From the NCBI GenBank assembly GCA_001600455.1, contig BCKC01000004.1:2418001-2482000 (forward strand): DNA of 64,000 nucleotides. Direction: 5' to 3'. The position numbers were made by a program, and so were the translations under genes. Positions 1-12,521 of this stretch are shown piece by piece; position 1 is the stretch's first letter; each line of letters starts with the position of its first letter. The notes beneath the pieces were generated by a model. It saw nothing but the letters and a program-made list of their open reading frames with translations, ran no database searches and was not told the DNA's origin. The stretch comes from Endocalyx cinctus (taxonomy: Eukaryota; Ascomycota; Sordariomycetes; Amphisphaeriales; Apiosporaceae).

Positions 1-1
1 G

Positions 2-709
2 GTATCAAAGTCAACGAGCACCTCCGCCGAATCGTGGAATAATTACATTAGCTCAGACGAGGTCCTTGCCAAAATGGATGATGGGTGTAAAGGTGTAAGC
101 TGGTCGTCCACGTTCAAGGAAGTTGTTCGACGCACTCCGCCCAATAGCATCATCAATTTCGAGCTGTTCATGAGAGACCCACAGCCGTCATGGGCATCAC
201 CGAGCGGGCGTGTAGTCAGCCTCGGCGACGCGGCGCATGCGTACCTGCCCACATCCGGCAATGGGGCAACGCAGGCGATGGAGGATGCCGTCTCGTTAGC
301 TAGCTGCCTGCAAGTTGGGGGAAAGGAAGGTATACCCGAAGCAGTGCGGGCTCACGTACGCTTCCGATTCATTCGCACTGCGTGCATTCAGAAAATGGGC
401 TTCGCCAACGCCGAGGTGTTTCAAGAGACGGATTGGGATGCGGTCAAGGCAGATCCGAGGATGGGGCTGCCCAGGCTACCGGGCTGGATTTGGAAGCATG
501 ATCCCGAGGCCTATGTGCACGACTACTATAAGAAGATGGTTGAGACAATGAGCGACGGCGTGCCCTTCGATAAGATTCCTGCCGAAATCATACCGCCGAA
601 CTATCCCGTGGGATACAAGTTCGAGCCTTGGAGTATAACGCAAATCCTTGAGTTGAAAAAGAAGGGAATGAAGGTACCATTCGGCTCGGGCGATTGGTTC
701 TCAGATTGA
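2..709 (+). CDS. FAD-dependent monooxygenase, C-terminal part (5' end outside window)
   Basis: The frame is open from base 2 to a TGA at 707-709, giving 235 residues without the N-terminus. The piece LGDAAHAYLPTSGNG (around residues 74-88) is the second FAD-contact block (GD motif) of the salicylate-hydroxylase/aromatic monooxygenase family, followed by QAMEDAVSLA, the helix next to the flavin. These enzymes hydroxylate aromatic or related substrates using NAD(P)H and O2. The Rossmann GxGxxG segment lies upstream of the window, so neither gene length nor substrate can be judged. The C-terminal tail is rich in W, P and K and ends in GSGDWFSD; no membrane anchor is seen. An internal ATG at 74 is in frame but is not the true start, because clear coding sequence continues upstream of it. 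The family assignment is secure; the exact substrate is unknown. Confidence 0.85.
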   Translation, partial: VSKSTSTSAESWNNYISSDEVLAKMDDGCKGVSWSSTFKEVVRRTPPNSIINFELFMRDPQPSWASPSGRVVSLGDAAHAYLPTSGNGATQAMEDAVSLASCLQVGGKEGIPEAVRAHVRFRFIRTACIQKMGFANAEVFQETDWDAVKADPRMGLPRLPGWIWKHDPEAYVHDYYKKMVETMSDGVPFDKIPAEIIPPNYPVGYKFEPWSITQILELKKKGMKVPFGSGDWFSD

Positions 710-3386
710 GAAATAACAAGGATGGACGACGCTTACTCTTTATCGGGCATATTGAATGAGTAGAGATGTGGTTATGGGTGGGTGATTGTCGACAAGATTC
801 ATTCCACCGTGTTAAATTATCTGAATTAAGTCCCCAAAGTTGGGCGAAGTCTTAAAGAGTATACATGCTCAGCTATGACTTGTTCTCCAACCATTAGCCT
901 TTTATTTAATTATTACATTATATTTTCTATCTTCTACGTCGTCCAACAGTAGACCTACGGGCAAGTAGACATCAGGGTAAGGGGTTTAATTGGGGCGGAG
1001 GAGAGGAGTTTGCGAGGGGGTGATGTTAGCATTACCTACACCTATTTTCAACGACAACGATGAAGCCTTTCACGATGGTACATAATGCCCTGAAAGTATT
1101 GTAGGTATCTACATAAAGCTACTTGGGCTACTTTGTTGGTGACAACCTTCGCCGACAAAACGGATACGAAGTGGTCGATTGACTTTCCAAGGGGTTGACA
1201 GGGTACTGACCCGTCTATGACATCAGTGACGAAGTTCGGTGATGTTTTTCTCATAGTCTAGAGTATGACCTTACATACGACTGGGGTTGGCCAAGGAAAG
1301 GGGGGAAAAAACAACTGATGGAGCTACTTGAGGCTCACTTTCATTGGATTTCAGATATTGGTATAGAGGTATGCATCGACAATTTGATTCGTGTACATAA
1401 TAAGACTTGCATTGCAGCAAAAGTATCGAAGTCTATCGAGAAGTTTCCCTACCTAGGCAATGGGTTCTATGGGTCCATTATGACGCAATATGGCCGAACC
1501 CTGCAAACTTGAATGAACACTCGGAATATTCCATGAAATACGGTTTATTTTTTTTTATTTTTAATATTTTTACCTGGTAGCCTCGGTAATAAAGCAAGGT
1601 GTGTTGCCTTTGTAATAGTATAATTTGTACCCAGGCCTGAAAGAGCAGCACATGATTGAAATAATTAAAGTATCGAAATAATAAAACAAATAATCGATGT
1701 TCCAAGCCTCACGAGATAGACTTGTCGGTACTACACTAGGTATATATGATTTCTGATCTTGGGACCGCCGACAAAATGTGACGAGTTATCACTTGACCTT
1801 TCCGTATAACGACAAATCCCGAAAAAATGAAGGTTCAGATGCCGGAGACCGTACAAATAGCTTCCATGATAAAAAAAAAAAAATACTAATCCGTTTAAAA
1901 CGGTAGTAGGTTACTCCGGGTACCTCGCTCCCCTATACGAAATACATCACTCTACTTGGGAATGTATCATGGATGGATACGATACTACCATAAGTTGCCA
2001 TAAATTGCCATAAATTGCCATACATCCAAAATAGTAGGTAGTGTATGTTTCCGTTCTTTAATGTTTGAAACAGTGTCCGTGCAACTCTCTGTCTGGTCTT
2101 CCCTACTATGTATTTTTGTTAATATTCTTCTAGTATGCCGTAATATCTTTTTTGTCATCCCATTTTATCTATCGATCCCCCCTACATACATTCCAAAAAG
2201 AAAGAAAAAAAGAGAAAGAAAACGACTACATATATATACCTAGGTAGTATACCTCAAGCCTAAAATCATATACTACTGCGTAGGTAGTGTACGGGGTACA
2301 TACATGAGTGCTAAGTACTAAGTAGCTGATATTGCTCATGATCGGCGCTACCCCATGCCTTGGAGACCCCGCCATCCATTCACGAGTCACTATTATTATT
2401 GTTGCCTTCCCCTCTGGTACGTATATTGTGACCCCCTTGAAAATACTATGTAAGATAGAGAACATAACAACATATACTCCGCAATCAGGGTCCAGACAGC
2501 AACAGGCTCCCCTGTACTATACACCGAAGCCTTATCTACATATCAAGTATTCATTTTGTTGCCTTGTGCTGTCGCTGCCCAATCGCGCCGTATATATTTA
2601 CATGTTCAAGTCGGCAGCCTATTTGAACAAGTGTTGAAATAAATGTCTCGTCTATCAGTGAACAAACAACCAGCGGTTTGATATGGGGCCTATCCTTGGT
2701 TTGCAGACGTGTTTCGTCAAGGCGACATCGGAAATATGACCTGTCGCCTTCTGACACGCCAAATGGGCAACATCGATCATACGTACATGGCGAGTTCGCT
2801 GCTTGCCTTACCTACGTCCTTCTACTAATCAATGTGCATGCGAGTTCCTCATGTAATATACTACGGACAGGCAGGAAACAGATTGCGGTTCTAAGCACGA
2901 GGGCGTCAAGGCTTGGTTTGTGATCACATAACTCGAAATATGAACTGAGCGAGGTGTACACAAATCTCTTTTGTGTTACCCAGCTTTCCCAGCGGCTTTC
3001 CAAATCGAGAAATTGTCGATCGGAGGCGAAGCTACGCCAAGCAGATCAGCCAGAACGGCTGCGCATATTAGCGCCTATGTCAGATTGTCAGATTGTCAGA
3101 TTGTCGGTGAAGGCGTCAATTACACAAACTAAACGAGCAAAGAATATATGCAATGTAATAATGTACTCACTATTCTAATTTATCTTGGGGGATTTCGAGA
3201 TGGTGGAAGTAATTAGCAAGCCAGAAAAAAAAAAAAAAGGTCCCGAGTCAGTTTCTGAATGTTAAGCGGAAATTCCCCCAAAGTATTTCAAGTTTTCTCT
3301 GCCACGGTGGTGGTCACGACTCATCTTTCATATAGCACTCATCCTCCCCTTCTCACAACCACGATTCGAAGAAGAAACGGAAAAAA

Positions 3387-3408
3387 GAGAGAGAGAGAGA
3401 GAGAGAGG
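3387..3408. repeat. (GA)n microsatellite
   Basis: An uninterrupted run of about 11 GA dinucleotides in intergenic DNA. Confidence 0.9.
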
Positions 3409-5164
3409 GCTGTATGATATGTGTATTTACCACGCAAGTGCTTACAGTAGTTGGAGGGCTGGAGGGGTAAGATAAATCCGAAATGATAACCTTTGAAAAT
3501 AGCGTGACAGTGTAGATCCCAGTCGATCGATTGTACCCTTCGTACATGTTCGTATTGTAGATCCTTCTTACTCTTAGTGTATTATGTAGGGTTTTTTTTT
3601 TTAAACCCTCAAATGAACGGGATTTGTAGGCTCGGTTGGCCTAGATGCGAACGGCTAGCCATTTCTCTGAATTCGAATTCTACCTCCCAAACTAACGAGT
3701 TTAGCTGAGTCCCATTTAATGCGTAGGTATTCATTCACCTAGATTGGTTAATATATATATCCATGGATGTACCGTACCGTAGTATATAGCTAACTTGTTA
3801 GCTACCAACCAGCAGTTGCAAAACCCAAAACGCCACAAATGTTCAAATAAATATAACAAGAACGGAAGGAGAAGGTCCTATTGTACACCCAGCTCAGATG
3901 GAATTGTTGAGGGAGGATGAGGCCGAATTGAGGCCGGGGATATTTGGAGAGCCGAGATCAGAATCGGTTTACCGCGGACGGGTCCAGATGTCATTTGGAT
4001 TTTACATATAATATTACGTGGTACGCACGTCAACCAAAGTGATACAAACAGCACGGACGGTATTATACGGTAAAATACGAAGACGGAACTTTTGTTATTT
4101 TTAACGATAATACTTTGTAGTCTCAGGTGCGCTTGGTCTTGGTTTTTTTTTGGTAAAGGAGAGCGGCATCTTCAAACACCACCCTTGATGCTAATCCTCC
4201 GAAACGCCCACAGTAATACTTCGTTACGCGTCTAGTTAAATAGTTAAATAGTTAAAAAAAAAAAAAGTAAAGCACCTTGCGACCACCCTGACCATTCCTG
4301 TGTAGTATACCTTAACAATAACATTAACATCAACTGCCAATATAATACGCTACCCGGATCCAGGAAGAGTCGGAGGATGTGCATATAAGAGCTTAGGGCA
4401 GATCGTTTACAAACTAAGGCTATCGATGGCGTCAATACCGTGCAAGAGTGGCTAAGCGACGACATTATTGCCGTTTATTTCGCGACCAGATGAGATATGA
4501 TCAACCCCGGGAGGCCGAAAGTAGCGGCCGACACGCCACCGACCGTGATAAAAGCAGCAAACCAATATTATTATTATTATTATTTTTTCCCCCCATTATT
4601 TGACCCTCCTTAGTGGTTTTTTGCACTAATTACTGTATTTGTCAATTTTCTTTGTTCAGAAAGTATCTTCCGAAAGGACCCAGTAGACCTCTCTCCCATA
4701 TAACATATTATTACATCAATATGGGCCCACTGGACCCAAAATGATAGATTTATGATGAAAGCGGGAGGCAACTATTCCGTGTTTTTCAGATAATAAGTGC
4801 GAACTTATCGGATAACAACAGTTGATAGAACGGTAATAGAATGAATAAATTAGGCTAGATACTGGTGATATCGATATTCATTTGTCAGATACTTCTTCTC
4901 GCCATGCTAGCGACGCTTTCACGATTCATACAGTTTGTTTCACCCCCTTATTCTCAATTCTTTAAATGAACTTGCCCCTGAATCAGGATCATCATGGTTT
5001 AATACTAGATCCATTTCAGAATCTGATTCAAGTAATTCCCCTGCCCCCTAATTCTCAACTTAAGAATAAAATATTGATTTTTAAAGATTCACTTAAAGAG
5101 ATGTAAAGACACGATGAAATATCATATATAGTATGCTAAATAGTTAAATAAAGTCCCGTTTCGA

Positions 5165-5177
5165 GGGGGGGGGGGGG
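5165..5177. repeat. 13-base G homopolymer
   Basis: Thirteen consecutive G on the top strand, 55 bp before a CT microsatellite. The exact length may be affected by sequencing error. Confidence 0.8.
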
Positions 5178-5228
5178 AACGCTTCTCTTTCCCTGAAGTG
5201 GCGGCTTAAGATATTGAGTTTTTTTGAG

Positions 5229-5232
<4 letters not shown>

Positions 5233-5275
<43 letters not shown>
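5233..5275. repeat. (CT)n microsatellite
   Basis: About 21 CT dinucleotides without interruption. It creates artificial open frames of Arg-Glu repeats on the minus strand, which should be ignored. Confidence 0.9.
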
Positions 5276-5277
<2 letters not shown>

Positions 5278-6071
5278 ATATCTAATATATAAAAAGACGG
5301 TGTTTTAGTTCCCTCTTCCGGAAATCCCCGCATTACCGTATTTCCTAGCTAAACCGAGCTAGCCAGCCACCGATTATAAAAACGCCCGAAATAATCTAGT
5401 AGTACATGCGGGTACCTTAGCCTAGGCTTAAGGGTACATATAGGTACATTTGATTTACATACTTACTTATTATCCACAGCGAGATGGGTAGTTCATACAT
5501 ATACACATAAAACACCTTTTTTTTTTCCTTTTCTTTTTCTATTTCTATTTCTATTTCTATACTATTCCTATTACTATCTCTTTAATATTCGCGTTACTTC
5601 CTCATCATATTCCTCCCCCTTCTTTTAGACTTTCTTCTACACTTCTACTACCTTTATACTATATTACAGATTCATCCCACGTCGCGGTAGAGTAAAGGTC
5701 CTTCGTCCGTACTGTGCAAAGCTTCTATTATTATAATCGATACACGCGATACAAATTCCACGACTTCACATATGATCAACAGTCCCAGCCCAATAAGTAC
5801 ATAGAGAAGCAAGAAGGGTGGAAAGGCATTAGGACTCGACTTTTGATTGTTGAAACAAGACGTATCCATGACACTACATAACAACCGCGTGTCTGGTGAA
5901 CATAAAAAATCAACATCTCAACATAGCCATCGCCACCCGTCCTCGCCACACTCCCACGCGCAGTCAAATACCAGGCCGCGGTCGCCACACCACCCAAATA
6001 CCGGTCGTCATAAAAATTTGCATAGAAAGCCCACTTCTCCCTCGAGAACTCACCACCCATCCCCTCTTAAA

Positions 6072-6509
6072 ATGGTTACTACATCAACCCACCCATCGCA
6101 CTGCCCTGTCGATGACTCGCAGTACTACTATCTACCGAATTCCGAAGCACACGAGCAAGAACTACAAAGTTATGGTTGGGCAGAACCGATCGTTATTGAT
6201 GATGACGATCTCATGTTTGGTGGGAAAAGCTTGAGCGCATGGTATGAGGAGGAAAGACAATCGATCAACTATTCGGCTGTTGAAGAGGAACGACGAGGCC
6301 GTCAAAGAGTACGTGAATAAAGCCCCCATTGATTGACCTTTCTCGTAACTAATACATTTTCGTAGGTCAGACAACATCACACACACTCCCACCATCACAA
6401 ACATAACCATCACCACCACCACCATCCCCATCATCACAACCACGATCATCGTCATGACGACTCGAGCCCAACCAATCCAGCCAACGGTAACGATCAAAAG
6501 CACGGTTAA
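6072..6509 (+). CDS. Small hypothetical protein with histidine-rich C-terminal tail (two exons)
   Basis: Exon 1 is 6072-6308, the intron 6309-6365 (57 nt, GTACGT...CGTAG, with TAACTAAT as branch region) and exon 2 6366-6509. The phase is 0 across the junction and the product is 126 aa. Exon 1 has a tyrosine cluster (QYYYLPN), an acidic patch (IVIDDDD) and GGKSLSAWYEEER. Exon 2 is mostly histidine: about half of its first 30 residues are His, including a run of six, then DDSSPTNPANGN and a stop. Such tails often bind Zn, Ni or Cu, but function here is unknown. ATG 6072 (AAAATGG) was chosen for its context and because the upstream DNA looks like a C/A-rich leader. The frame stays open to an ATG at 5868, which would give 194 aa with a further His/Pro/Ser-rich region. 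The clean splice that joins two similar-composition frames is the best evidence that the gene is real. Confidence 0.65.
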
Positions 6510-7819
6510 ATGAAAAACAAAGCCCCAATGAGCGCGTTACACGGCCGTAGAGCGGCCATTTCCTTCAAAGATACCCCCCCTTTTTTTGCGTGTGTTTACG
6601 TTTTAACACTTTTTCCTTCGATCATTATAAGCCATGGATCTCTTGCTCCTTTATTTCTAGCGCATATTCACCTTAAATAACATCGACTACGATATGACGG
6701 CGTACTGATATTGCGAGCGATCGACACGCCGCCGAGGGGTCATTAGGTTTCATCACCCGTCCGGTGCAGGAACTGCACTACTTAGCATTAGACGACAGTT
6801 TAGATTTATCTCGGCATCATCGTTTTCCCCTTTTCTTACAGCGGTGGGCTAATGTCGAGTCCCCATTTACACGGTATAGATTGCATAAAACCGGGCGTTT
6901 GCATTGCTTAAAATTTTGTCACATTATGTTATGTTGCAAGTAGGAGCAGAGCTACGAAAGCGGCACAGGGGTATGGTAGGGCGCGGAAGAGTTTTTCCAG
7001 AAGTCTAATGATTGGATGGGGCATGCTTTACCACGCTGTGTCCGGTCTTGACTCTCTATGGGTAGTTGGAGCTCTAGGTTTGTCAACCGCCTTGTCATCG
7101 GGCGGTTGCCTTTATGTTTGGCTGGCCAGGCCGTTGGGAAGCATGGAATGAGATGTAGTTGTTCACCTGGCAACCCCGGGATCAAGTTTCGTCCTCGGGG
7201 TCGGGGCTAACACCGCTTGCAAAATAGCATTTAGACCAAATACAGTTCATTTGACCAATGAAAAAAAGGATACATGTATTATCGCTGTGCATGTAATGCT
7301 CGTCTGGTTTCCTCCAGTGTCCATCCATTTTAACAGGCGAGGAAACGTGGCAACTGACTCGTATACATTTCCATACACGTGGGCTTTCCATCACCTAGCT
7401 TTGTTTTGATCGGACTCTACAGAACAAGACTTTCTCCTTAGTTATCTGGTACTTCGTAAGTACTTGAAGCAGGAGATCAGGTCATCCAGATCTTTTAAAG
7501 TCGCTTTGTGACAGCAGCTCCAATAATCACTACTTCTTTGCGATATATGAAATTCCTTTTTTTGTGTATAAATCGTAGAGCATGGTTTTGCGATAGGTCT
7601 TCTAGATTGGTCAGCCAATTACCAGCAGCATGATCGTGGCAACCCGCTCCTGTAAAAGTAAACTAACCGGACACAACTCCGCATGTGACTTACGGCAAAG
7701 AACCGATGTTCCGAGACAGATAAGGTAATTGTGAATAGAAACGGCCTCGAGAAGCGAGAAACCAACATCGGTGTACATATTATCTAATATACTAGCAAAT
7801 CTTAGTTCACACTGTCGAA
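6510..7819. other. Intergenic region
   Basis: No gene supported. Two adjacent minus-strand frames (6952-7185 and 7182-7394) lack recognisable motifs and a shared splice structure. The last 300 bp presumably hold the amidase promoter; no specific site was recognised. Confidence 0.5.
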
Positions 7820-9840
7820 ATGGCCAATAAACCTAACACAATTCGCAATAAAGAACACTGTTCCATTGAATCTCTGCGCGAACTCACCAAAGGTCGGAAG
7901 CTCCGCATCCGCCCGGAAGATGAACTACAATACCTGTCCATTATCAGGGCAACAGAGGAATCGCTCTGGCTTGTTGATGAGATGCCAGACTACGTGCATC
8001 CAAGCCTGATACCCAATCTAGGCATAGGCAGCCAATATCGCACTTATACAGTCCCTCAACGCTCCGAGAATCCCCTGAATGCGTGGAGTCACCGGGTACG
8101 AGACAACCCCCCTTTCTGTACAATCCATATTCAACATACATATTTGGTCCTTCGCACATTCACACTCTGGGGATACGGGGGGGCATATGACGGAGAGAAA
8201 CAATGTCTATTAAACTAATGATGAACAAGTAAATGATCAGACTTGCTTAAAATTGCCAGACCTCCTCCACTCCGATAAGGCAAGGACTTTGCTGGCGGGC
8301 AAGACCATCGCCATCAAGGACAACATCTCTGTGGCTGGTATCCCTATGACTTGTGGAACTCAACCTTTTCATTTATCCAAAGAGACACCTTATCCCATCC
8401 CCGAGGTCGATGCTCCTGTTGTGACCCGAGTACTCGAAGCGGGCGCCACTATTGGCGGCACATCAACCTGCGAGAACTACTGCATGTCAGTAATGTCGTG
8501 TACAAGTGCTTCTGGCTGCGTCGATAACCCCTGGCTTCATGGGTATTCGGCAGGTGGAAGCAGCAGTGGCTCCGCTGCCCTAGTTGCCATCGACGTGGCG
8601 AGGAAATGGAGGGAATCTAGGGGCTTGCCGGCGTTAGATTTGAAAGAGGGCGTGGATATGGCTATTGGAGCTGATCAAGGAGGAAGTATAAGAGTTGTAC
8701 GTACGGTTTGTCTTCTTCCTTCTTAGGGAAATCCCCGCCCTTCTGAGTTATCTTGTTTTTCTTTCTACTACTACGAGGCGTTGGGGCAGACTCGCTTATT
8801 ATACTGGTATTATGCCGCAGCCCGCAGCTTACTGTGGAATCTTTGGTCTGAAGCCGACTCACGGTCTCGTTCCCTATACAGGTATCGGAAGTTTGCTGCC
8901 TATGATCGATCATTGCGGGCCGATGGCGCGCTCTATCGACGACACCGCCCTGTTACTATCTGTCATCGCAGGCTACGACGGATTTGACCCTCGTATGACG
9001 CCGGAGACTCCCCTAAGACACAACGTGCCACAATACCATGCTCTCTTAGAGGGCGAGATCAAGGTCCGAGTCAAAGCAGGGACCTGGACTTGCGGTGCTG
9101 CCGCTTCGGGTCTACGTGTTGGTGTGATCAAGCAAGGATTTGAGGCGTTAAACATGAACGCGGAAGTCTCGGCTGTAGTACGCGATGCGGCTACACGGTT
9201 TGAGACTTTAGGCGCCGATGTTAAGGAAGTCTCGATCCCTTTGCACACTGTTGCGCCCCGCATCTTCACGGCAGCGACGACGGCCTACACGGCCGACACG
9301 TTCCTATCGCAGAGCGCACCCTCTACCCTTTCTTTTCCGCTACCAGGTCCAACAGTGCCGGAACCGAACCAGGATTGGCAAGACGCTATGACGCGGTCGA
9401 ATCCGATCGTGCCATCTATGCTACTAGCCGGTCTACTTCTACAGGATCGGTCCAAGTATCCCGGGAGCATGCGCGCGAAGGCACTCCGAGCCATTCACCA
9501 GTTGCGGGCCGCGTACGATGCGGCGCTGGAGATATTTGATGTACTCGTTCTACCCAGCACCCCGACGGTTGCGCCGCCGCATATTGACCTCGACGCCACC
9601 GATATCGCCACAAAATCCCGGAGACTCCTAGAGAACAACGTCAATACTGCACCCTTTGACCTGACAGGTCATCCAGCGCTGGCGATGCCCGTGGGTTGGG
9701 CTAAGGTAGGGTCGGGAATAGACGACGTGGTTAAGTTGCCCGTATCGATGCAGATTGTTGGTAGAAGATGGGATGAGGTGAAAGTATTCCTTGCCGCCTC
9801 CGCGTGGGAGGTCGGCGGAAAGGGCTTAGACCAGAAATAA
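7820..9840 (+). CDS. Amidase-signature family amidohydrolase (three exons)
   Basis: Exons are 7820-8095, 8241-8696 and 8821-9840; introns of 145 nt (GTACGA...ATCAG, ACTAATG branch region) and 124 nt (GTACGT...CGCAG) both lie in phase 0. The product is 583 aa, normal for fungal amidases. The catalytic triad of this family is visible: Lys118 in GKTIAIKDN, the cis-serine in the GGSSSGS loop (Ser199) and the nucleophile Ser241 in [10 protein letters not shown]. The second splice rebuilds the conserved [20 protein letters not shown] block exactly, which fixes both splice sites. The family hydrolyses a wide range of amides (acetamide, indole-acetamide, fatty amides), so the substrate cannot be told. 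There is no signal peptide, so the enzyme is probably cytosolic. The flanks are gene-poor and no cluster partners are visible. Confidence 0.93.
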
Positions 9841-12521
9841 AGGGAAATTTCTTCCTAGATGGGGCATATACCTGCCGAACCTCATGACTGGAGGCGACGA
9901 TTGATCGCCATATTGAGCATGCCGGAGAAAATGCCGATACTTACACGTCATAATTTGGCACAGTTGTCCAAGTAGCGATGACGAGGGGGGAGAAAAAAAG
10001 ACTCTACCAGACACGTACATGCTCCATGACAAGCATAACTTTGTTCCCCTGCCCAGTATAGGTTAAATATGATTTTTATTATCTTGATTTATTATTTACC
10101 TACTACTCAGATTCCTAACCTAGATACTTACAGACTCGAGACCCTCTCTAACGGAGACAAGGATAAACAAAACTATCATATGAAGCCAATTAGAAGGGAA
10201 AAAAACCTGTATCGTCAAAGGATATACTGTCCGTTTAATACCGCTTATTTAGTCCGACGAAGACTGTTCCCGCTGATGATGGATATTGTAGTATTTCCAA
10301 TCGCACTTGACGAGGGCCTAGTGTAGGCTGAAATACGCCCATCCTCGTCCTCTAGTGCCCACTAAATCAGAAGATAAAGTCGGAAATATGTGCGTATAGA
10401 TTCATCGTGTAGGCCGGTGCAGAACGTATAAAACGCCTGTCGATCGCATGCATGCAAGCCAAAATTCACCTCGACCTCGTATTCTTGCCGCCTTATATAG
10501 ATACCTACGCCGCTAGGTATGTGGTGTACATGATATTTTTTAAGAGCTCGCAGCAGACAGAGATACCATCATAGCTTAGGTCGTCGCGAATGACTCACTG
10601 GAGTATGACACATATAAGGACGGAATAAACATTTCAACTTGTTCCCTCTCCCAAGACGCTTTGGAGGCCACAAGGTTAACGAAGTGGTGTATGAATGGTA
10701 CTGGGTGAGGAGGTTACATGATGCCTCTGTCGAGGTCACGAGCAGTTTGTTGGTCTTGGTGGATATCCAGTCACCGATAACAGGGCGGGGTATTTCTATC
10801 ACCCCCGCCCGAACCAAATGTGTATTATTCATGGTACCGCCGATTAGCATTGGTGATATGGCTCTAACTCAATTACATATGAACTGGAAAGGCATTGTGG
10901 ATAGATAATGTACCTCGATTTTACTGCATACAGTATTGGAATTTATGACGACTCGAGCAGCTCATTAACTCAATGTCCTGTCTACCACCACCACCGGGGG
11001 CTAGGAACATCTCGGTTGTATGGAAACCTAAATCATTCTCTAATGAACAAACGATAATCCTTCGACGCCTTTATATATATATATTGGAGGGGTGGAGGGT
11101 GGGGGCTCCCCCTGGCATGTAATTTTCAGGTGACGAAGTTTTAATAGCTGCATATATATGTACATATATATATTTACAGTGTTATCGCTAGTCCCATGCT
11201 GGTACTACGGGAAGAGAGGAAACAGAGATGTATGTTGTTCACTGTTTATGGTTTATGGTCACTTCTCCGAGGATCATCTACCACGGATTGCCCGGATTGC
11301 CTAGGTAAGTTGAGTCGGGGGAAACTTCACAAATAACGTCACTGTTTTACTGTTGATTTATTTATTCGTGTAATTTTTTTTCTTCTTACCCCCTTGGACT
11401 CTGGAGCCGATAGCGGGGGAAAATGATCAATGCCTACTTAAGTACGTATCACGATTTACTACCGATACCTGATACAGACAGCAGGGCATCAGAGGAGGGG
11501 TGTTGCGCGTGCCGGTAGTTGCAAAGATCTGCAGGACCGTACCCTCCACAATTATAAGCTAGGGAAAGCCTAAGCCTACCCAACTACTTGTAGGTATTTA
11601 TTCCACCCACAAACCTTATTATTGCTGATCATTTATGCGGGTCTCACGATGAAAATTGTACTATCTTGAGATAAGCACGATATGTATATCCATGTGAAGA
11701 AATCTGGAGGAAAATGTACAAGAAAGGCGGTAATCTGGGCTAGAATGGATCTCTTTCATCCTTCATCACATACGCAGTCAGGCAGTATCTCTCACTCGCA
11801 GGGGTTGGGAAAGAAAAAAATATCTCTCTGAAAATAGCTCCTGACGTGATCTATACTAATATGATGATGTAGCTGCATAGGGTAGTATGATAGTAGTACC
11901 ATACATACCGTACAGTACATGGTATACATGCCACGGCGCTGATTTCAGACTTACTAAATATGTAAATAGTAATAAGGCCAACCGCCAAGGTCGAAGGGAT
12001 GTGCATGTCATTATTATTTTTGTTTTTTTTTCCCCTTCTTTAATTGTTGGCATATGCAGACCATAAACATTAACAGTCTTATGATTGGCCTTCAAGGATA
12101 CAGGTTTCATCATCACGCTCATCCATCCCTCCTCCCTCGCGGTATGCAGGTAATAGATGATGAAGGATGACTGTTGAAATGTCTACTACTTACAGTTGGG
12201 CCATGTGCAATTTTATTTTAGCTTTGGGCATATGATTGCGCGGGAAATATTATACTATATTTATTTAAAGGCATAATCCCAGCCGAAGATGAATCAATAG
12301 GATATACAATATATATATATACATAAATATTTGCTTATATCTTAGATACCTGTCCGTCTATTACTCTCCCCACCCCGGTTTATATATATATATATACAAA
12401 TACCGTTCACATCTTTGAATGTTGCTTCTGTTCCGCCGAGAATCTACCCCGTACTATACAAGCTCGGCGCTCCCCGGTGGTCTTATCATATAGAATTATC
12501 GCAATCAATCTGCCATCCATC
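9841..12521. other. Intergenic region
   Basis: About 2.7 kb with no supported gene. Overlapping frames on both strands at 10569-10908 look slightly protein-like but match no family I know and have no splice partners. Several TA-rich runs occur (11074-11084, 11152-11172, 12309-12322, 12381-12396). Confidence 0.5.

Larger units (their letters stand above)
710..6071. other. Long intergenic stretch, no supported gene
   Basis: More than 5 kb without a convincing gene. Short open frames occur on both strands (for example 1048-1254 minus and 2332-2637 plus) but none shows family motifs, plausible splice partners or normal amino-acid make-up. The DNA has many homopolymer runs, three back-to-back TAAATTGCCATA-like units near 1988-2023, three ATTGTCAG units near 3083-3104, and the microsatellites listed separately. 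From about 5520 to 5650 the top strand is very pyrimidine-rich (TTTCTATTTCTA-like repeats), as is common upstream of fungal genes, so it probably belongs to the promoter or leader of the His-rich gene downstream. Confidence 0.6.

Noticed and set aside
760..800. 5S rRNA-like string (GGGTGGGTGATTG)
   Set aside because: Only about 13 bases resemble the 3' part of 5S rRNA; the internal control region and pairing partners are absent.
5868..6071. Earlier ATG start of the His-rich gene
   Set aside because: Not excluded, but the C/A-rich leader is open in two frames at once and ATG 6072 has the better context, so the shorter form was annotated.
10569..10908. Overlapping frames of 89-93 codons on both strands
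   Set aside because: No family motif, no splice partners, and open on both strands at once, which points to chance.
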